DNA of 64,000 nucleotides from Burkholderia sp. D-99 (GCF_011605345.1 NZ_JAAOXM010000014.1:124001-188000), one strand, 5' to 3'. Counted from the stretch's first letter, positions 26,701-35,247 are shown. The notes: a model not told the origin generated them from the sequence alone. Program-made: numbers and translations.

Positions 26701-27656
26701 CGGATCGCGCGCACGCGTTCCGCGCATTCGTGCGCGAGCGCGCGCGGCGAGCGCCCGGCATCGACATGCATGCGCAGCGGCACGATGTTCATCGCCATGC
26801 ACGGCACGCCGAGCGCCGGCGTGCCGAGACGGTTCATCACCGGCAGTCCGAGCGTCAGGTCGCGCTGGCCGCCCTGCTTCGCGAGCCAGAGGCCGGTCGC
26901 GCACAGCAGCCACGCGTTCCAGTCGACGTCGATCCGCTCGGCAGCCGCACGCAACGCATGCACGCGTTCGACATCGATCACGCACGTCGCCCGCCGCGCA
27001 TCCCGGGCGGCATCCTGTTTCGGCGCGAGCTCGAGCGGCGCGGGCACGTCGCGCAGGTGCGCGCGCCAGAACGCACGATCCGCGTCGAAGCCGCCGCTGG
27101 CGCAGTAACGCGCCTCGGCCTCCACGACACGATCGATCCGCCAGTCAGGCAGCGGTGGCAGCGGCGCACCGGTGACGCGCGCGCTGTAGCGGGCCGCCAC
27201 GGCCTGCTGCAACAGCCCGTAGCCGAAGCCGTCGAGCGCGATGTGGTGAACCTGCAGATACCACCAGTGCCGGGTCGGCGACAGCCGCAACAACGCCGTG
27301 CGGTAAAGCGGATCGGCCGTCACGTCGCAGCAGATCGACAGCGACGCCTTCATCCACGCATGCGCCGCCTCGACGGGATCGGCCTGCGCCGACAGGTCGA
27401 CGAGCGGCAGCCGCGTGCGCGGCGCGCGACGCACCTGCCACAGCGCGTCGTCCTGCCACGCGAACTGCATGTGCAGCGCGTCGGCGTGATCGAGTACGGC
27501 CTCGACGCTGTCGGTCAGTGCGGCGACGTCGAGCGCGCCGTCGAGTTCGACGGTCTCGGCCGTCAGATAGCCCGGATCGTCAGGGTCGACCTGCTGTGCG
27601 ACCCAGATGCCGTATTGCGCGGACGTCGCGCGGATCGGCAAGGATTCGTTTTTCAT
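23736..27656 (-). CDS. Single-module EntF-like NRPS (C-A-T-TE), predicted lysine-type
   Basis: A 1306-residue synthetase, close to EntF length. The condensation domain (about 1-430) has the active HHIALDG at 137-143. The adenylation domain (about 455-940) has YTSGSTGRPNG and the specificity residues D640, A641, E644, D683, I711, G713, T737, I745, I746 and K934. The carrier domain has the pantetheine site FFDIGGKS (Ser990). The thioesterase (about 1050-1306) has GWSLGG (Ser1124) and a late DCSHDGMSDP histidine. Acidic residues at 644 and 683 fit a diamino acid such as lysine or ornithine, not serine. It should join dihydroxybenzoate from EntB to that amino acid. I chose the ATG at 27656; the longer frame upstream runs through the neighbouring gene. 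Confidence 0.88.
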   Translation of the reverse strand: MKNESLPIRATSAQYGIWVAQQVDPDDPGYLTAETVELDGALDVAALTDSVEAVLDHADALHMQFAWQDDALWQVRRAPRTRLPLVDLSAQADPVEAAHAWMKASLSICCDVTADPLYRTALLRLSPTRHWWYLQVHHIALDGFGYGLLQQAVAARYSARVTGAPLPPLPDWRIDRVVEAEARYCASGGFDADRAFWRAHLRDVPAPLELAPKQDAARDARRATCVIDVERVHALRAAAERIDVDWNAWLLCATGLWLAKQGGQRDLTLGLPVMNRLGTPALGVPCMAMNIVPLRMHVDAGRSPRALAHECAERVRAIRPHLYYRYGWIRGDLGLLERNAFLFNQAVNVMPFERQVAFHGLASNTQAVSGGPVKDLNVTLAVRGGAWHLTLEANPDAYDEATVVAHANDLSAWLDAFAAHVPDASLDTLLDGMPAPSIVRGAPLAGPYADVLARIERIARDAPAQPAIEAGGRCVDYRALLADADALAEELDRRGVASAARVAIAAPRAPDVIAAMLAVLRVGATIVPVDPEGPPQRVAAMLEDAAPTLVITRAAYRGCAGGLPVLDLDAPRTPSLRGIAHAAFDAGTPAYLLYTSGSTGRPNGVLVGRGALAHFVDSTSHLYRIAPGDRVLQFAPLHFDASFEEIFATLCNGATLVLRDDAMLDSVDAFTAEVERRRITVLDLPTAYWHVLAHALDARQAQRLAGVRLTIIGGEAALPERIQRWHAHLPDLALLNTYGPTEATIIATAACVSGPGAVWRDGEPVPIGMPRAGVDVRVVDERLYPVAEGRTGELVVCGDALALGYPGNAALTAERFVTLPEGARAYRTGDLATVRDGRLVFDGRIDHEVKISGVRIDPREIEDWLLRTPEVREAAVVALRGDADVTTLAAFVAGVDGFDDTAALRARLADALPAAAIPDAWHVLERLPRNVNGKTDRNALRQLAVAGRIGVDDDPRADALERQVMHAWRSVLGGVALTPDSNFFDIGGKSLQAIQASARLATALDRDVPVSMLFRHATVAALTAALRTPLPYRPRAARDAFAPHLAIQTAGGPAQRLICIHPADGLAWSYLRLAAYLPDATIDGLQLSVDDTNDAADFDALVGTYVRRVRALQPDGPYHLLGWSLGGALAYAVAAALERAGATVGVLALMDSYPSSAWTAQSQPETGDALRILLTVNGDFDTASLSDAQLRQRLLRANSPFAALGGAGLDALVDATLRQMRQFRAASTPHYGGELLLFNATRKRPGTPVPDSWAAHRPAALPTCVALDCSHDGMSDPEPMAAIGAALSERLAVWAAMETDTRNLNR

Positions 27657-27700
27657 CGGCGGATGTGCCCCGAAGTTCGTTGAACCGGCAGCGGGCCGCG

Positions 27701-28033
27701 TTACGCGCCCCGCTCCCATGCGACCACCAGCGCGCGGTTGCGCGACATCAGCCCCAGGTGTTCGTCCATCACGTACTGAATCTGCTCGAGCCGCTCCGAT
27801 GAATCGGCTTCGCATCGAAGCTGCAGCACGTCGTCGGTACGCAGCATCCGGCAGACGCCGTACGGAAAATCGATGGTCGCGCGATGCGTGTCGAACACGA
27901 CCGGCACCTTGATCGCGTAGTGCTTGCACAGCTTGAACAGCACGCGGTCGGCCTGTGGCACCGACACTTCCGCCGTGCTGACGAACGGTGCCGGACGGGC
28001 GTCGGCCATCGGCATCACCGGACGCGCCGTCAT
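27701..28033 (-). CDS. DUF2218 family protein inside the siderophore operon
   Basis: A 110-residue soluble protein. The family pattern is visible in LFKLCKHYAIKVPVVFDTHRATIDFPYGVC, about residues 33-62, and in the LQLRCEADSSERLEQIQYVMDEHLG segment that follows. The ATG overlaps the entB stop (ATGA) and its end is 44 bases before the NRPS. DUF2218 genes are often found near siderophore or iron-reduction genes. A role in assembly, editing or ferric-siderophore handling is inferred only from position. Confidence 0.82.
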   Translation of the reverse strand: MTARPVMPMADARPAPFVSTAEVSVPQADRVLFKLCKHYAIKVPVVFDTHRATIDFPYGVCRMLRTDDVLQLRCEADSSERLEQIQYVMDEHLGLMSRNRALVVAWERGA

Positions 28034-28920
28034 GCGCTCACCTGCGCCGCATGCCGCAGCACGCGCGTCCATGCGTCGAGCGTCGGCTGCTCCGCGAGCT
28101 GGACGAACGTGACGTCGTAGCCTTGCGCACGCCACGCTTCGACGAGCGTCATCATCCGGATCGAATCGAGCCCGCAATCGATCAGGTTGTCGTGCTCGCG
28201 CAGGTCGGCGGCCGGCATCCGCAGGCTGCGGGCGACCTGTGCCGCGATCGTGGCAAGCGTCGGCGCCGTGTCATCCGCAGCCGCTTCAGCCTCCAGCGCA
28301 GCGCCGACCAACGCGTCGGTGGTCACCACTTTCCCGCAACGGCCGGCCACGTAGTCGAGCGCCATCCGGTGCTCGCGCTCCGAGAAATCCGCGAGAGCGT
28401 CCGCGACAAAGAACGGCCGCACGTCGCGCATGAACGCGTCGCAGGCCGTCATCAGGCAGCCGATGTGCGCATAGATCCCGCAGATCGCGAGCTGGTCGCG
28501 CCCCTGCTCGCGCAGATGCGTCTCGAGCGGCGAGCGCCGGAATGCGCTGTAGCGCCACTTGTCGAGCACCGTATCGCCGGGCGCCGGCGCGAGCGCGCCG
28601 CAGATCGCCGCGCGCGACGGCTGCGCGGTCAGGCCGGGGCCCCACATGTCGGTCAGCAGTGCGCGGTCGGCCGCCGCCTGTGTCGCCGGCTGCGCGGTGT
28701 AATAGACCGGCATCCCGGCCGCATGCGCGAAATCGATCAGGCGGCGCACGTGCGCGACAAGCGTAGGCACGGGCGCCGCTGCGCGGTCGTAGAAATCGAG
28801 GAAGTAATCCTGCATGTCGTGCACGAGCAGCGCCGCGCGGCGCGGGTCGAACCGCCAGTCCACACGGTTGGCCGGCAGCTCGGCGGGCATCGGATAGGAA
28901 GCGATTTTCGGAATGGCCAT
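28030..28920 (-). CDS. entB: Isochorismatase/aryl carrier protein EntB
   Basis: A 296-residue bifunctional protein. Residues 1-210 are the isochorismatase, beginning MAIPKIASYP as in E. coli EntB, with HDMQDYF and CGIYAHIGCLMTA. The last 75 residues are an aryl carrier domain with DCGLDSIRM, Ser253 taking the phosphopantetheine. It makes 2,3-dihydro-DHB and later carries activated DHB to the NRPS. I chose the ATG at 28920 by match to EntB despite a weak ribosome site; an upstream GTG at 28962 is possible. No phosphopantetheinyl transferase gene is in the window. Confidence 0.9.
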   Translation of the reverse strand: MAIPKIASYPMPAELPANRVDWRFDPRRAALLVHDMQDYFLDFYDRAAAPVPTLVAHVRRLIDFAHAAGMPVYYTAQPATQAAADRALLTDMWGPGLTAQPSRAAICGALAPAPGDTVLDKWRYSAFRRSPLETHLREQGRDQLAICGIYAHIGCLMTACDAFMRDVRPFFVADALADFSEREHRMALDYVAGRCGKVVTTDALVGAALEAEAAADDTAPTLATIAAQVARSLRMPAADLREHDNLIDCGLDSIRMMTLVEAWRAQGYDVTFVQLAEQPTLDAWTRVLRHAAQVSA

Positions 28921-28965
28921 GATGGTTTGCGTTGAGATGAAAGAGTCGGGGTTCCGGCGCACGCG

Positions 28966-30582
28966 TCACGCGGCGTCGGCCAGGCTGTCCGCGATGTGCT
29001 GCCGCAGCGCGCGCTTGTCGATCTTGCCGACGGGCGTTTTCGGGAACGCGTCGACGAATTCGATCCGGTCGGGCACCTTGTACGCGGCCACGCCCTGCTC
29101 GCGCACGAAGCGAACCAGGTCCGGCGCAGCCGGCGCGGGCGTCCCTCGAATCACGTAGGCGCAGCTGCGCTCGCCGAGATACGGGTCGGGCATCGCCACC
29201 AGCGCAGCATCGACGACGCCCGGATGCGCGAGCAGCAGGTGTTCGATCTCCTCGGCGGAGATCTTCTCGCCACCGCGGTTGATTTGGTCCTTCGCGCGCC
29301 CCTCGACGACGAGCTGACCGCCTGCCGTCACGCGGACACGATCGCCGGTGCGGTAGAAGCCGTCTGCCGTGAAGGCGCGCGCGTTGTGTGCTGCGGCGTC
29401 GTAGTAGCCGCGGATCGTGTAAGGCCCCCGCGTCAGCAGATGGCCGACTTCGCCGGGTTCGACCGGTCGGTCGTCGTCGTCGACGATGCGGATCTCGTCG
29501 TCCGGCGAGATCGGACGCCCCTGCGTACCGGTCACCACGTCGCGCGGATCGTCGAGCCGCGTGTAGTTGACGAGCCCTTCGGCCATGCCGAACACCTGCT
29601 GCAGTTGCGCGCCGAAACCGTCAACCGCGCGTGCCGCGAGCGCCGGATCGAAGCGCGCGCCGCCGACCTGCACGAGTTCGAGGCTCGCGAGCGCGCCGCG
29701 CCGCCGTGCGGCCGCGGCCAGCCATACGGGCACGAGCGGCGGCACCAGCGCCGCCACCGTCACGCGCTCGCGCTCGATCAGCGGGAACGCGATTTCGGGG
29801 CTCGCGCCGTCGCTCAGCACGACGGTGCCACCCGCCTCGAAGACGCCGAGCGAGCCCGGCGAGCTCAGCGCATAGTTGTGCGCAGCCGGCAGCGCCGCGA
29901 GATAGACGCTGCGCTCGGTCAGCCCACAGATGCGCGCGCTCTCGCGCACGCTGTACAGGTAGTCGTCGTGCGTGCGCGGGATCAGCTTCGGCGTGCCCGT
30001 GCTGCCGCCCGACAGTTGCAGGAACGCGATCTCGTGCGCGCCGGGGCCCGGCGGCAATTCGTCGTCGGATGGCGCGTCCGGCAGCGCGACGCGTGCATTG
30101 CCGGGCGCCGTGAACAACACGTGGCGCAGCGTCGGCGCATCGGCACGGACCTCGTTCGCGAGTGCCCGGTAGTCGAATCCGTCATGCGTTTGCGCCGCGA
30201 CATAGGCCACTGCGCCCGCGTGCCGGCAGAAGTGGCCGATCTCGCGCCGGCGATGCGCGGGCAGCGCGAACACCGGCAGCGCGCCGATGCGGAACAGCGC
30301 GAACGTCACCGCGAAAAACGCAACGCAATTCGGCAATTGCACGACCACGCGGTCGCCCGCGACGATCCCGCATGCGCTCAGCGCGCGGGCCGTGCGTTCG
30401 GCTTCCGCCGCGAACGTCCGGTACGACCAGCGCAGCTCGCCCTGCACGAGCGCAATGCGTTCGCCGTGTCGTGCAACACGTTCACCGAACCATTGCGCGA
30501 ACGACTGGCCGAGCCAGTAACCTTTCTGCCGGTAAGCGGCGGCGGCCTCGTCCGGCCACGGCGTGCGGTGCGCGGACGTCAT
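28966..30582 (-). CDS. entE: 2,3-dihydroxybenzoate-AMP ligase EntE
   Basis: A 538-residue stand-alone adenylating enzyme. Motifs include LQLSGGSTGTPKLIPRTH near residue 188, AALPAAHNYALSSPG (with the catechol-site Asn), QVFGMAEGLVNYTRLDD, and the late FPKTPVGKIDKRAL with the catalytic lysine. It activates DHB and loads it on EntB. Its ATG overlaps the entC stop (ATGA). Confidence 0.92.
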   Translation of the reverse strand: MTSAHRTPWPDEAAAAYRQKGYWLGQSFAQWFGERVARHGERIALVQGELRWSYRTFAAEAERTARALSACGIVAGDRVVVQLPNCVAFFAVTFALFRIGALPVFALPAHRRREIGHFCRHAGAVAYVAAQTHDGFDYRALANEVRADAPTLRHVLFTAPGNARVALPDAPSDDELPPGPGAHEIAFLQLSGGSTGTPKLIPRTHDDYLYSVRESARICGLTERSVYLAALPAAHNYALSSPGSLGVFEAGGTVVLSDGASPEIAFPLIERERVTVAALVPPLVPVWLAAAARRRGALASLELVQVGGARFDPALAARAVDGFGAQLQQVFGMAEGLVNYTRLDDPRDVVTGTQGRPISPDDEIRIVDDDDRPVEPGEVGHLLTRGPYTIRGYYDAAAHNARAFTADGFYRTGDRVRVTAGGQLVVEGRAKDQINRGGEKISAEEIEHLLLAHPGVVDAALVAMPDPYLGERSCAYVIRGTPAPAAPDLVRFVREQGVAAYKVPDRIEFVDAFPKTPVGKIDKRALRQHIADSLADAA

Positions 30583-31763
30583 GCCGCCTCCTGCGCGGCA
30601 CCCGACGCGGCGTCGCGGTCGATACCGAGCGCATCCAGCATCGTCCGGAATTTCGCGGCGGTTTCCGCACACTCCCCGGCGGGCGTCGATTCGCCGACCA
30701 CCCCCGCACCCGCATAGAGCCGCAGCGTGCGGTCGAACGCTTCGGCGCAGCGGATCGTGACGACCCACTCGCCGTCACCCTGCGCGTCGACCCAGCCGAG
30801 CATGCCCGCGTAGAAGCCGCGATCGAACGGCTCGGCATTGCGAATGCAGTCACGCGCCGCCGCACGCGGCGCGCCGCAGACGGCCGGCGTCGGGTGCAGC
30901 GCGAGCGCTAGCGTCAGCGCATCGGCGTCGGTTTCGCCGCACACTTCGGTCGACAGATGCCACATCGTTTCCGTATGCACGAGCGACGGACGCGCCGGCA
31001 CGTCGAGCCGACGGCACAGCGGCGCGAGACTGTCGCGCACGGCCTCGACGACGACCCGGTGCTCGTCGAGATCCTTCGCGGACGCCAGCAGCGCCTGCGC
31101 GCGCCGTCGATCCTCGTCCGGGTCGCGGCTGCGCGGCGCGGACCCGGCCAGCGGATTCGCGCGCACGACACCGCCGAAGCGGCTGACGAGCAGCTCCGGG
31201 CTCGCACCCAGCAGCGTACGGCCCTCGCCGAGATTCACCGAGAACGTGTAGCCGTGCGGATTGCTCGACGCGAGACGCGCGACCAGCGCCGCTACCTCGA
31301 CCGGTGCGTCGCCGGTTGCCTCCAGCGTGCGCGCCAGCACGACCTTGTCGAGCTCGCCCGCGCGAATCCGGGCAACCGCCTGCGCAACCGCGTCCGCATA
31401 GACGTCCGCCGACGGCACTTCGCGCGTCGCATAGCGCGCGGCGGCCGGCGCGGCTGCGCGCAGCGCACCGAGCGGCCGCGCGCGCAGCATCGTGTGCGCG
31501 ACCCGCAGCGCGGCCGGCGCGTGGACATCGAACGGCACCGCGCCGACCACGGCAGCGCCCGCATGACCGTCGTCCCGCGCGCGGCGCAGCGCGTCGTTCA
31601 CACGCGTCGCGAGCGGCAGGTCCGCATGCGCAATCGCGTCCGCGATGTCGCTCGCCAGCAGCGTATGCGCCGGCGTCGCGAGAAACAGCGGCGTATCCGC
31701 GCGATACACATCCCATACGTTATGGGGTACTAATAACTCGGAAGGTCGGGAAATCGCATTCAT
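30579..31763 (-). CDS. entC: Isochorismate synthase EntC
   Basis: A 394-residue chorismate-utilising enzyme. The family core appears as ELDKVVLARTLEATG, the SAPRSRDPDEDRR segment, LHPTPAVCGAPR and the metal-binding GVVGESTPAGECAETAAKF. It converts chorismate to isochorismate, the first committed step to DHB. GAGG lies 7 bases before the chosen ATG. It is 49 bases downstream of the TonB-dependent receptor gene and so shares the Fur-controlled transcript. Confidence 0.9.
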   Translation of the reverse strand: MNAISRPSELLVPHNVWDVYRADTPLFLATPAHTLLASDIADAIAHADLPLATRVNDALRRARDDGHAGAAVVGAVPFDVHAPAALRVAHTMLRARPLGALRAAAPAAARYATREVPSADVYADAVAQAVARIRAGELDKVVLARTLEATGDAPVEVAALVARLASSNPHGYTFSVNLGEGRTLLGASPELLVSRFGGVVRANPLAGSAPRSRDPDEDRRRAQALLASAKDLDEHRVVVEAVRDSLAPLCRRLDVPARPSLVHTETMWHLSTEVCGETDADALTLALALHPTPAVCGAPRAAARDCIRNAEPFDRGFYAGMLGWVDAQGDGEWVVTIRCAEAFDRTLRLYAGAGVVGESTPAGECAETAAKFRTMLDALGIDRDAASGAAQEAA

Positions 31764-31812
31764 GACATTGCCTCGAGATTGATTGAGCCGGCGCCTGGCG
31801 CCGGCCATGCCG

Positions 31813-34014
31813 TCACATTTCGGCGGTCAGACTCACCGCGATGCGGCGCCCCTGGTCGACGAGCCAGTTGCCGCTCAGCCCGGTCGTGCGTGTCCGATCG
31901 TCGATCGGCACCATCTTGTTGGTCAGGTTCAGCACCGCGAAATTGACGGAGAAACGCTTGTCGATCCGGTAACGGCCGCCGAGATCGAAGGTCGTCGTCG
32001 ACGGCCGCTCGCGCACGCCCTGCGCGCCGTTGCGGAACGCGGCCCAGTATTCGCTGCCGATGTAGTTCGCCGTCGCGTAGAGGTCGAGCTTGGCCGTCGG
32101 CGTCCAGTCGACCTGCACGTTGAATTTGTGCTTCGGCGTCTTGTCGAGCGGATAGCCATCGAGCGAACTGCCGTTGAACGCCTTCTCGCCGCTACCCTCG
32201 CGGCGCGATTCGGTCAGCGTGTACGCGCCCGACACCTTCAGCGTGCGCGACAGCCGCGTGCCGGCGCCGATCTCCAGCCCGTACAACTTGACCTTGTCGA
32301 TGTTGTCGTACACGTAGATGTTGCGGCCCGGCGAGCGCGGATCGGGCCTGCCCGTGTCGTAGCTCGCCACCTTGTTCTTGAACAGGTTGTTGAACAGCGT
32401 CAGGCCCGCATACGTGTCGCCCAGGTCGTAGCGCACGCCGAGTTCCTCGGTCAGGCTCGTTTCCGGCTTGAGGTCCGGATTGCCGCACAGCGTACCGGGC
32501 ACCGCGCCCGCCGCACCGCCCGACGTCATGCAGTAGCCGGCCGTGCTCTGGCGCAGCGACGGCGGACGGAAGCCCGTCGATACGCCGCCGCGCACCGTCC
32601 ACGCCTTGCTGAGCTGGTACACCCCGTAGATGCGCGGGCTGACGTGGCTGCCGTAGCGGTCGTCGTGGTCGAGCCGCACGCCGGTCGTCAGCGTGAAGCG
32701 GTCGTTGAAGAAATAGTCGTTTTCGCCGAACAACGCCCACGCGTTGCGCGTGACGCGATCCGCATTGGCGCCATGCCCTTTCGGCACCGCGTCCTGCACG
32801 CTGACGCCCGACAACCGCGACCAGATATGCTGGCCGCCCACGGTCAGGATGTTGCGCTCGCCCCACCACGGCACCGCGGCCTTGGCTTCGAGGATCGTGT
32901 CGGTCAGCGCGGGCTTCACCGGCGAACGCCCGGACGGCGTCCACTGGTCCTGCACACCACGCTCGCCGTACAGCGACACCGTCGTGTCGGCGAAGCCCCA
33001 GCGGCCGTCGTGCGTGATGCCCCAGTAATCGCGCACGTGCCGCGTCTCGGTCAGCGCCGACGCGGCCGTGCGCGGCGTGAGCGGCGCGGCGCTCTTGCCC
33101 GGCGTGCTGAGATAGGTGAGCTGCTCGCGCCCGATGTTGACGCTCACGTCCTGGTTACTTGCGGGCTTCGCCGACAGCTTCACATCGAAGCTGCCGATCC
33201 GCTGCCCGTTCGCCCCGCCCGTTCCGCTGTTCGGGTAGTAAATGTTGTCTTCCCCGCGATGCAGGAGACGACCCGACGCCTGCAACCCGAGCACATCGGA
33301 TTTCAGCGGGCCGCCGAGCCAGAAGTCGACGCTCTGCGTGTCGCCCTGATCCGATTCGAGCTGCCACACGCTGCCGGCCGTGATCGTGCCGCCCCAGCGC
33401 TTCGGCACCTTGCGCGTGATCACGTTGATCACGCCGCCCATCGCGTCGGCGCCGTACAGCGACGACATCGGCCCGCGCACGACCTCGATCCGCTCGATCG
33501 CGGACAGCGGCGGCATCAGGTTCGACTGCACGCCGGCCGTGCCGCGGTTCATCGTTTCGCGCGTGTTCTGGCGGCGCCCGTCGACGAGGATCAGCGTGTA
33601 CTCGCCCGGCATCCCGCGAATCGAGATGTCCTGGTCGTTCGGCGACGCGCCGACGACGCTCACCCCTTCGACGTTGGCAACGATCTCGGCGACCGACGTA
33701 TACGGCTTCGCCGCGATGTCTTCGCGGCTGATCACCGAAATGCTCGCGGGCGCCTCGCGGATCGCCTGCTCGCGGCGGCTCGCCGTGACGACGATCTCCT
33801 TCAGCGTGGCCGGATCGGCGGCGGCCTCCGGCGGCGTGGCTTCGACCGGTTTGGCCGGCTTGCCCGGATCCTCCGGCCTGACGGCGACGGACGACGCGGC
33901 GACAGGCTCCGTCGCCCGGTCAGGCGTCTGCGCCCATGCGCACGACGCACCCATCAGATACAGGCCGGCAACGACGACCGGCTTCAATGCAAAGCTTGCG
34001 GCTTGATTCGACAT
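31813..34014 (-). CDS. TonB-dependent catecholate siderophore receptor
   Basis: A 733-residue outer-membrane receptor. After a signal peptide and a Pro/Ala-rich linker comes a TonB box (KEIVVTASRREQA), the plug domain (RGMPGEYTLILVDGRRQNT; RGPMSSLYGADAMGGVINVIT) and a 22-strand barrel. It resembles the FepA/PfeA class. It is the first gene of the leftward operon, directly behind a Fur box, and should bring the ferric catecholate into the periplasm. The last residue is Met rather than the usual aromatic. Confidence 0.9.
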   Translation of the reverse strand: MSNQAASFALKPVVVAGLYLMGASCAWAQTPDRATEPVAASSVAVRPEDPGKPAKPVEATPPEAAADPATLKEIVVTASRREQAIREAPASISVISREDIAAKPYTSVAEIVANVEGVSVVGASPNDQDISIRGMPGEYTLILVDGRRQNTRETMNRGTAGVQSNLMPPLSAIERIEVVRGPMSSLYGADAMGGVINVITRKVPKRWGGTITAGSVWQLESDQGDTQSVDFWLGGPLKSDVLGLQASGRLLHRGEDNIYYPNSGTGGANGQRIGSFDVKLSAKPASNQDVSVNIGREQLTYLSTPGKSAAPLTPRTAASALTETRHVRDYWGITHDGRWGFADTTVSLYGERGVQDQWTPSGRSPVKPALTDTILEAKAAVPWWGERNILTVGGQHIWSRLSGVSVQDAVPKGHGANADRVTRNAWALFGENDYFFNDRFTLTTGVRLDHDDRYGSHVSPRIYGVYQLSKAWTVRGGVSTGFRPPSLRQSTAGYCMTSGGAAGAVPGTLCGNPDLKPETSLTEELGVRYDLGDTYAGLTLFNNLFKNKVASYDTGRPDPRSPGRNIYVYDNIDKVKLYGLEIGAGTRLSRTLKVSGAYTLTESRREGSGEKAFNGSSLDGYPLDKTPKHKFNVQVDWTPTAKLDLYATANYIGSEYWAAFRNGAQGVRERPSTTTFDLGGRYRIDKRFSVNFAVLNLTNKMVPIDDRTRTTGLSGNWLVDQGRRIAVSLTAEM

Positions 34015-34027
34015 GGTGGCGCTTTCT

Positions 34028-34070
34028 ATGTTTCACAATGAGATTGATTCTCATTTGTATTGTGAAACAT
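34028..34070. promoter_or_regulatory. Fur box nested in a 12-bp-arm inverted repeat
   Basis: AATGAGATTGATTCTCATT (34037-34055) is a typical Fur-box palindrome. It is enclosed by ATGTTTCACAAT (34028-34039) and its exact reverse complement ATTGTGAAACAT (34059-34070). The outer repeat may be the site of the AraC-type regulator encoded just upstream. The element lies 14-56 bases before the receptor start codon. Confidence 0.8.
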
Positions 34071-34131
34071 GTAAGCAGCCGAAATGTTTGCGTAAGCATC
34101 GAACTCGTTTGAGCGCCGCCGCCGGATGTCG

Positions 34132-35103
34132 TCAGCGTTGGTCGCTGCGCCGCGCAAGCGTGGGCGTGACGCCGAAGCGGCGCTTGTAGGCCGTCGCGAA
34201 ATTCGCTGCACTCGTATAGCCGGCCAGTGCCGCGGCCTGCTTGACGCTCACCGCGTCGCGCTCGAGCGCGAGCCGCGCACGCTGCAGATGATGCTCGCGG
34301 ACAAAGTCGAACACGGTCGTGCCGTAAGCCGCGCGGAACTGCCGCTGCATCGCGTTCGCGCTCATCCCGGCGTGCCGTGCGATGTCGTCGAGCGACAGTT
34401 CCTGCACTGCGTCGCTCGCGAGGAACGCGCGCAACTCGGCCATCCGGCGGAAGTCGCGCGAGCCGAGCGACGTGTCGGCCGCCTGCGCCGCGCCGGTCTC
34501 GAGCGGCGTGAACGCCTCCGCGAGCAGTTCGAGCACGCGGCTTTCGAGATAGATCGCCTGCAGCATCGGCTGATAGGCCGGCGGCCGCACGATCTGCTCG
34601 GCGAGCGCCGTCGCGCGCGGCGTCGGCTGCCAGAAGCGGATCGCGAGATGCGCGGACAGCATCGCATCGAGTGGTTGCGGCAGGACACCGCAGCTGGCCG
34701 CCTGCAGATGCCCGAGCCATTCGCCCGACATCGCGAGGCTCAGCCGCCGCGCGTACCCGCCCTTGCTGAGCCGCCGGCGGAACGTGTCCGGCTCGACCGC
34801 GTTGAGCAGGAACGACTGCATCCGCACCGCGGGCCGCGCGGCTTCACAGGGCGCGCGACCGGTGCGGCGCCCGTCCGTCGTCAGCACCACGCGCCGGTCG
34901 CCGTACGACACGTCGAGCGCGCCCTCGAGCAGCAGGACGAGATGCAGGCCCGGCGAACATTGTCCGGACATCACGGCGTCGAATTCGTCGGTGGCATCGT
35001 CCGAGTGGATCCGCAGCCCGGGCCGCACCTCGCGGATCTTCGCGACGTGTGCGTCGTGTCGATAGCGATCGGAATGGGAAGCGGCTGGCGTCAGCGCTGT
35101 CAT
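34132..35103 (-). CDS. AraC family (PchR-type) siderophore regulator
   Basis: A 323-residue protein. The N-terminal part resembles the PchR/YbtA ligand region. The C-terminal double HTH is clear: LSLDDIARHAGMSANAMQRQFRAAYG and VKQAAALAGYTSAANFATAYKRRFG. Such proteins activate receptor and synthesis genes when they bind the ferric siderophore. It lies between the two arms of the locus and is read toward the receptor. I chose the ATG at 35103 (GGGGGT upstream); an earlier in-frame start at 35166 is possible. Confidence 0.88.
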   Translation of the reverse strand: MTALTPAASHSDRYRHDAHVAKIREVRPGLRIHSDDATDEFDAVMSGQCSPGLHLVLLLEGALDVSYGDRRVVLTTDGRRTGRAPCEAARPAVRMQSFLLNAVEPDTFRRRLSKGGYARRLSLAMSGEWLGHLQAASCGVLPQPLDAMLSAHLAIRFWQPTPRATALAEQIVRPPAYQPMLQAIYLESRVLELLAEAFTPLETGAAQAADTSLGSRDFRRMAELRAFLASDAVQELSLDDIARHAGMSANAMQRQFRAAYGTTVFDFVREHHLQRARLALERDAVSVKQAAALAGYTSAANFATAYKRRFGVTPTLARRSDQR

Positions 35104-35208
35104 GTCGTCATTACCCCCGCGCGCGGGCCGCTCGTGCCCGCGCAAACTATTCTGGTGTTCGATCAAACGGCCAATACCCCTGTCGCGGCTTCGGCTCGGT
35201 TACAATTA

Positions 35209-35227
35209 AATGCGAATGGTTCTCATT
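35209..35227. promoter_or_regulatory. Fur box of the import operon and AraC gene
   Basis: AATGCGAATGGTTCTCATT matches the Fur palindrome with a mismatch in the left arm. It lies 21 bases before the binding-protein start and about 105 bases before the divergent regulator start, so it can control both. Confidence 0.75.
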
Positions 35228-35247
35228 TATATCGTATCGGGAGTCGC

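Noticed and set aside
24759..27683. A 974-codon open frame antisense to the NRPS
   Set aside because: It is an Arg/His-rich shadow of high-GC codon bias; no family motifs, and the opposite strand encodes a full NRPS.
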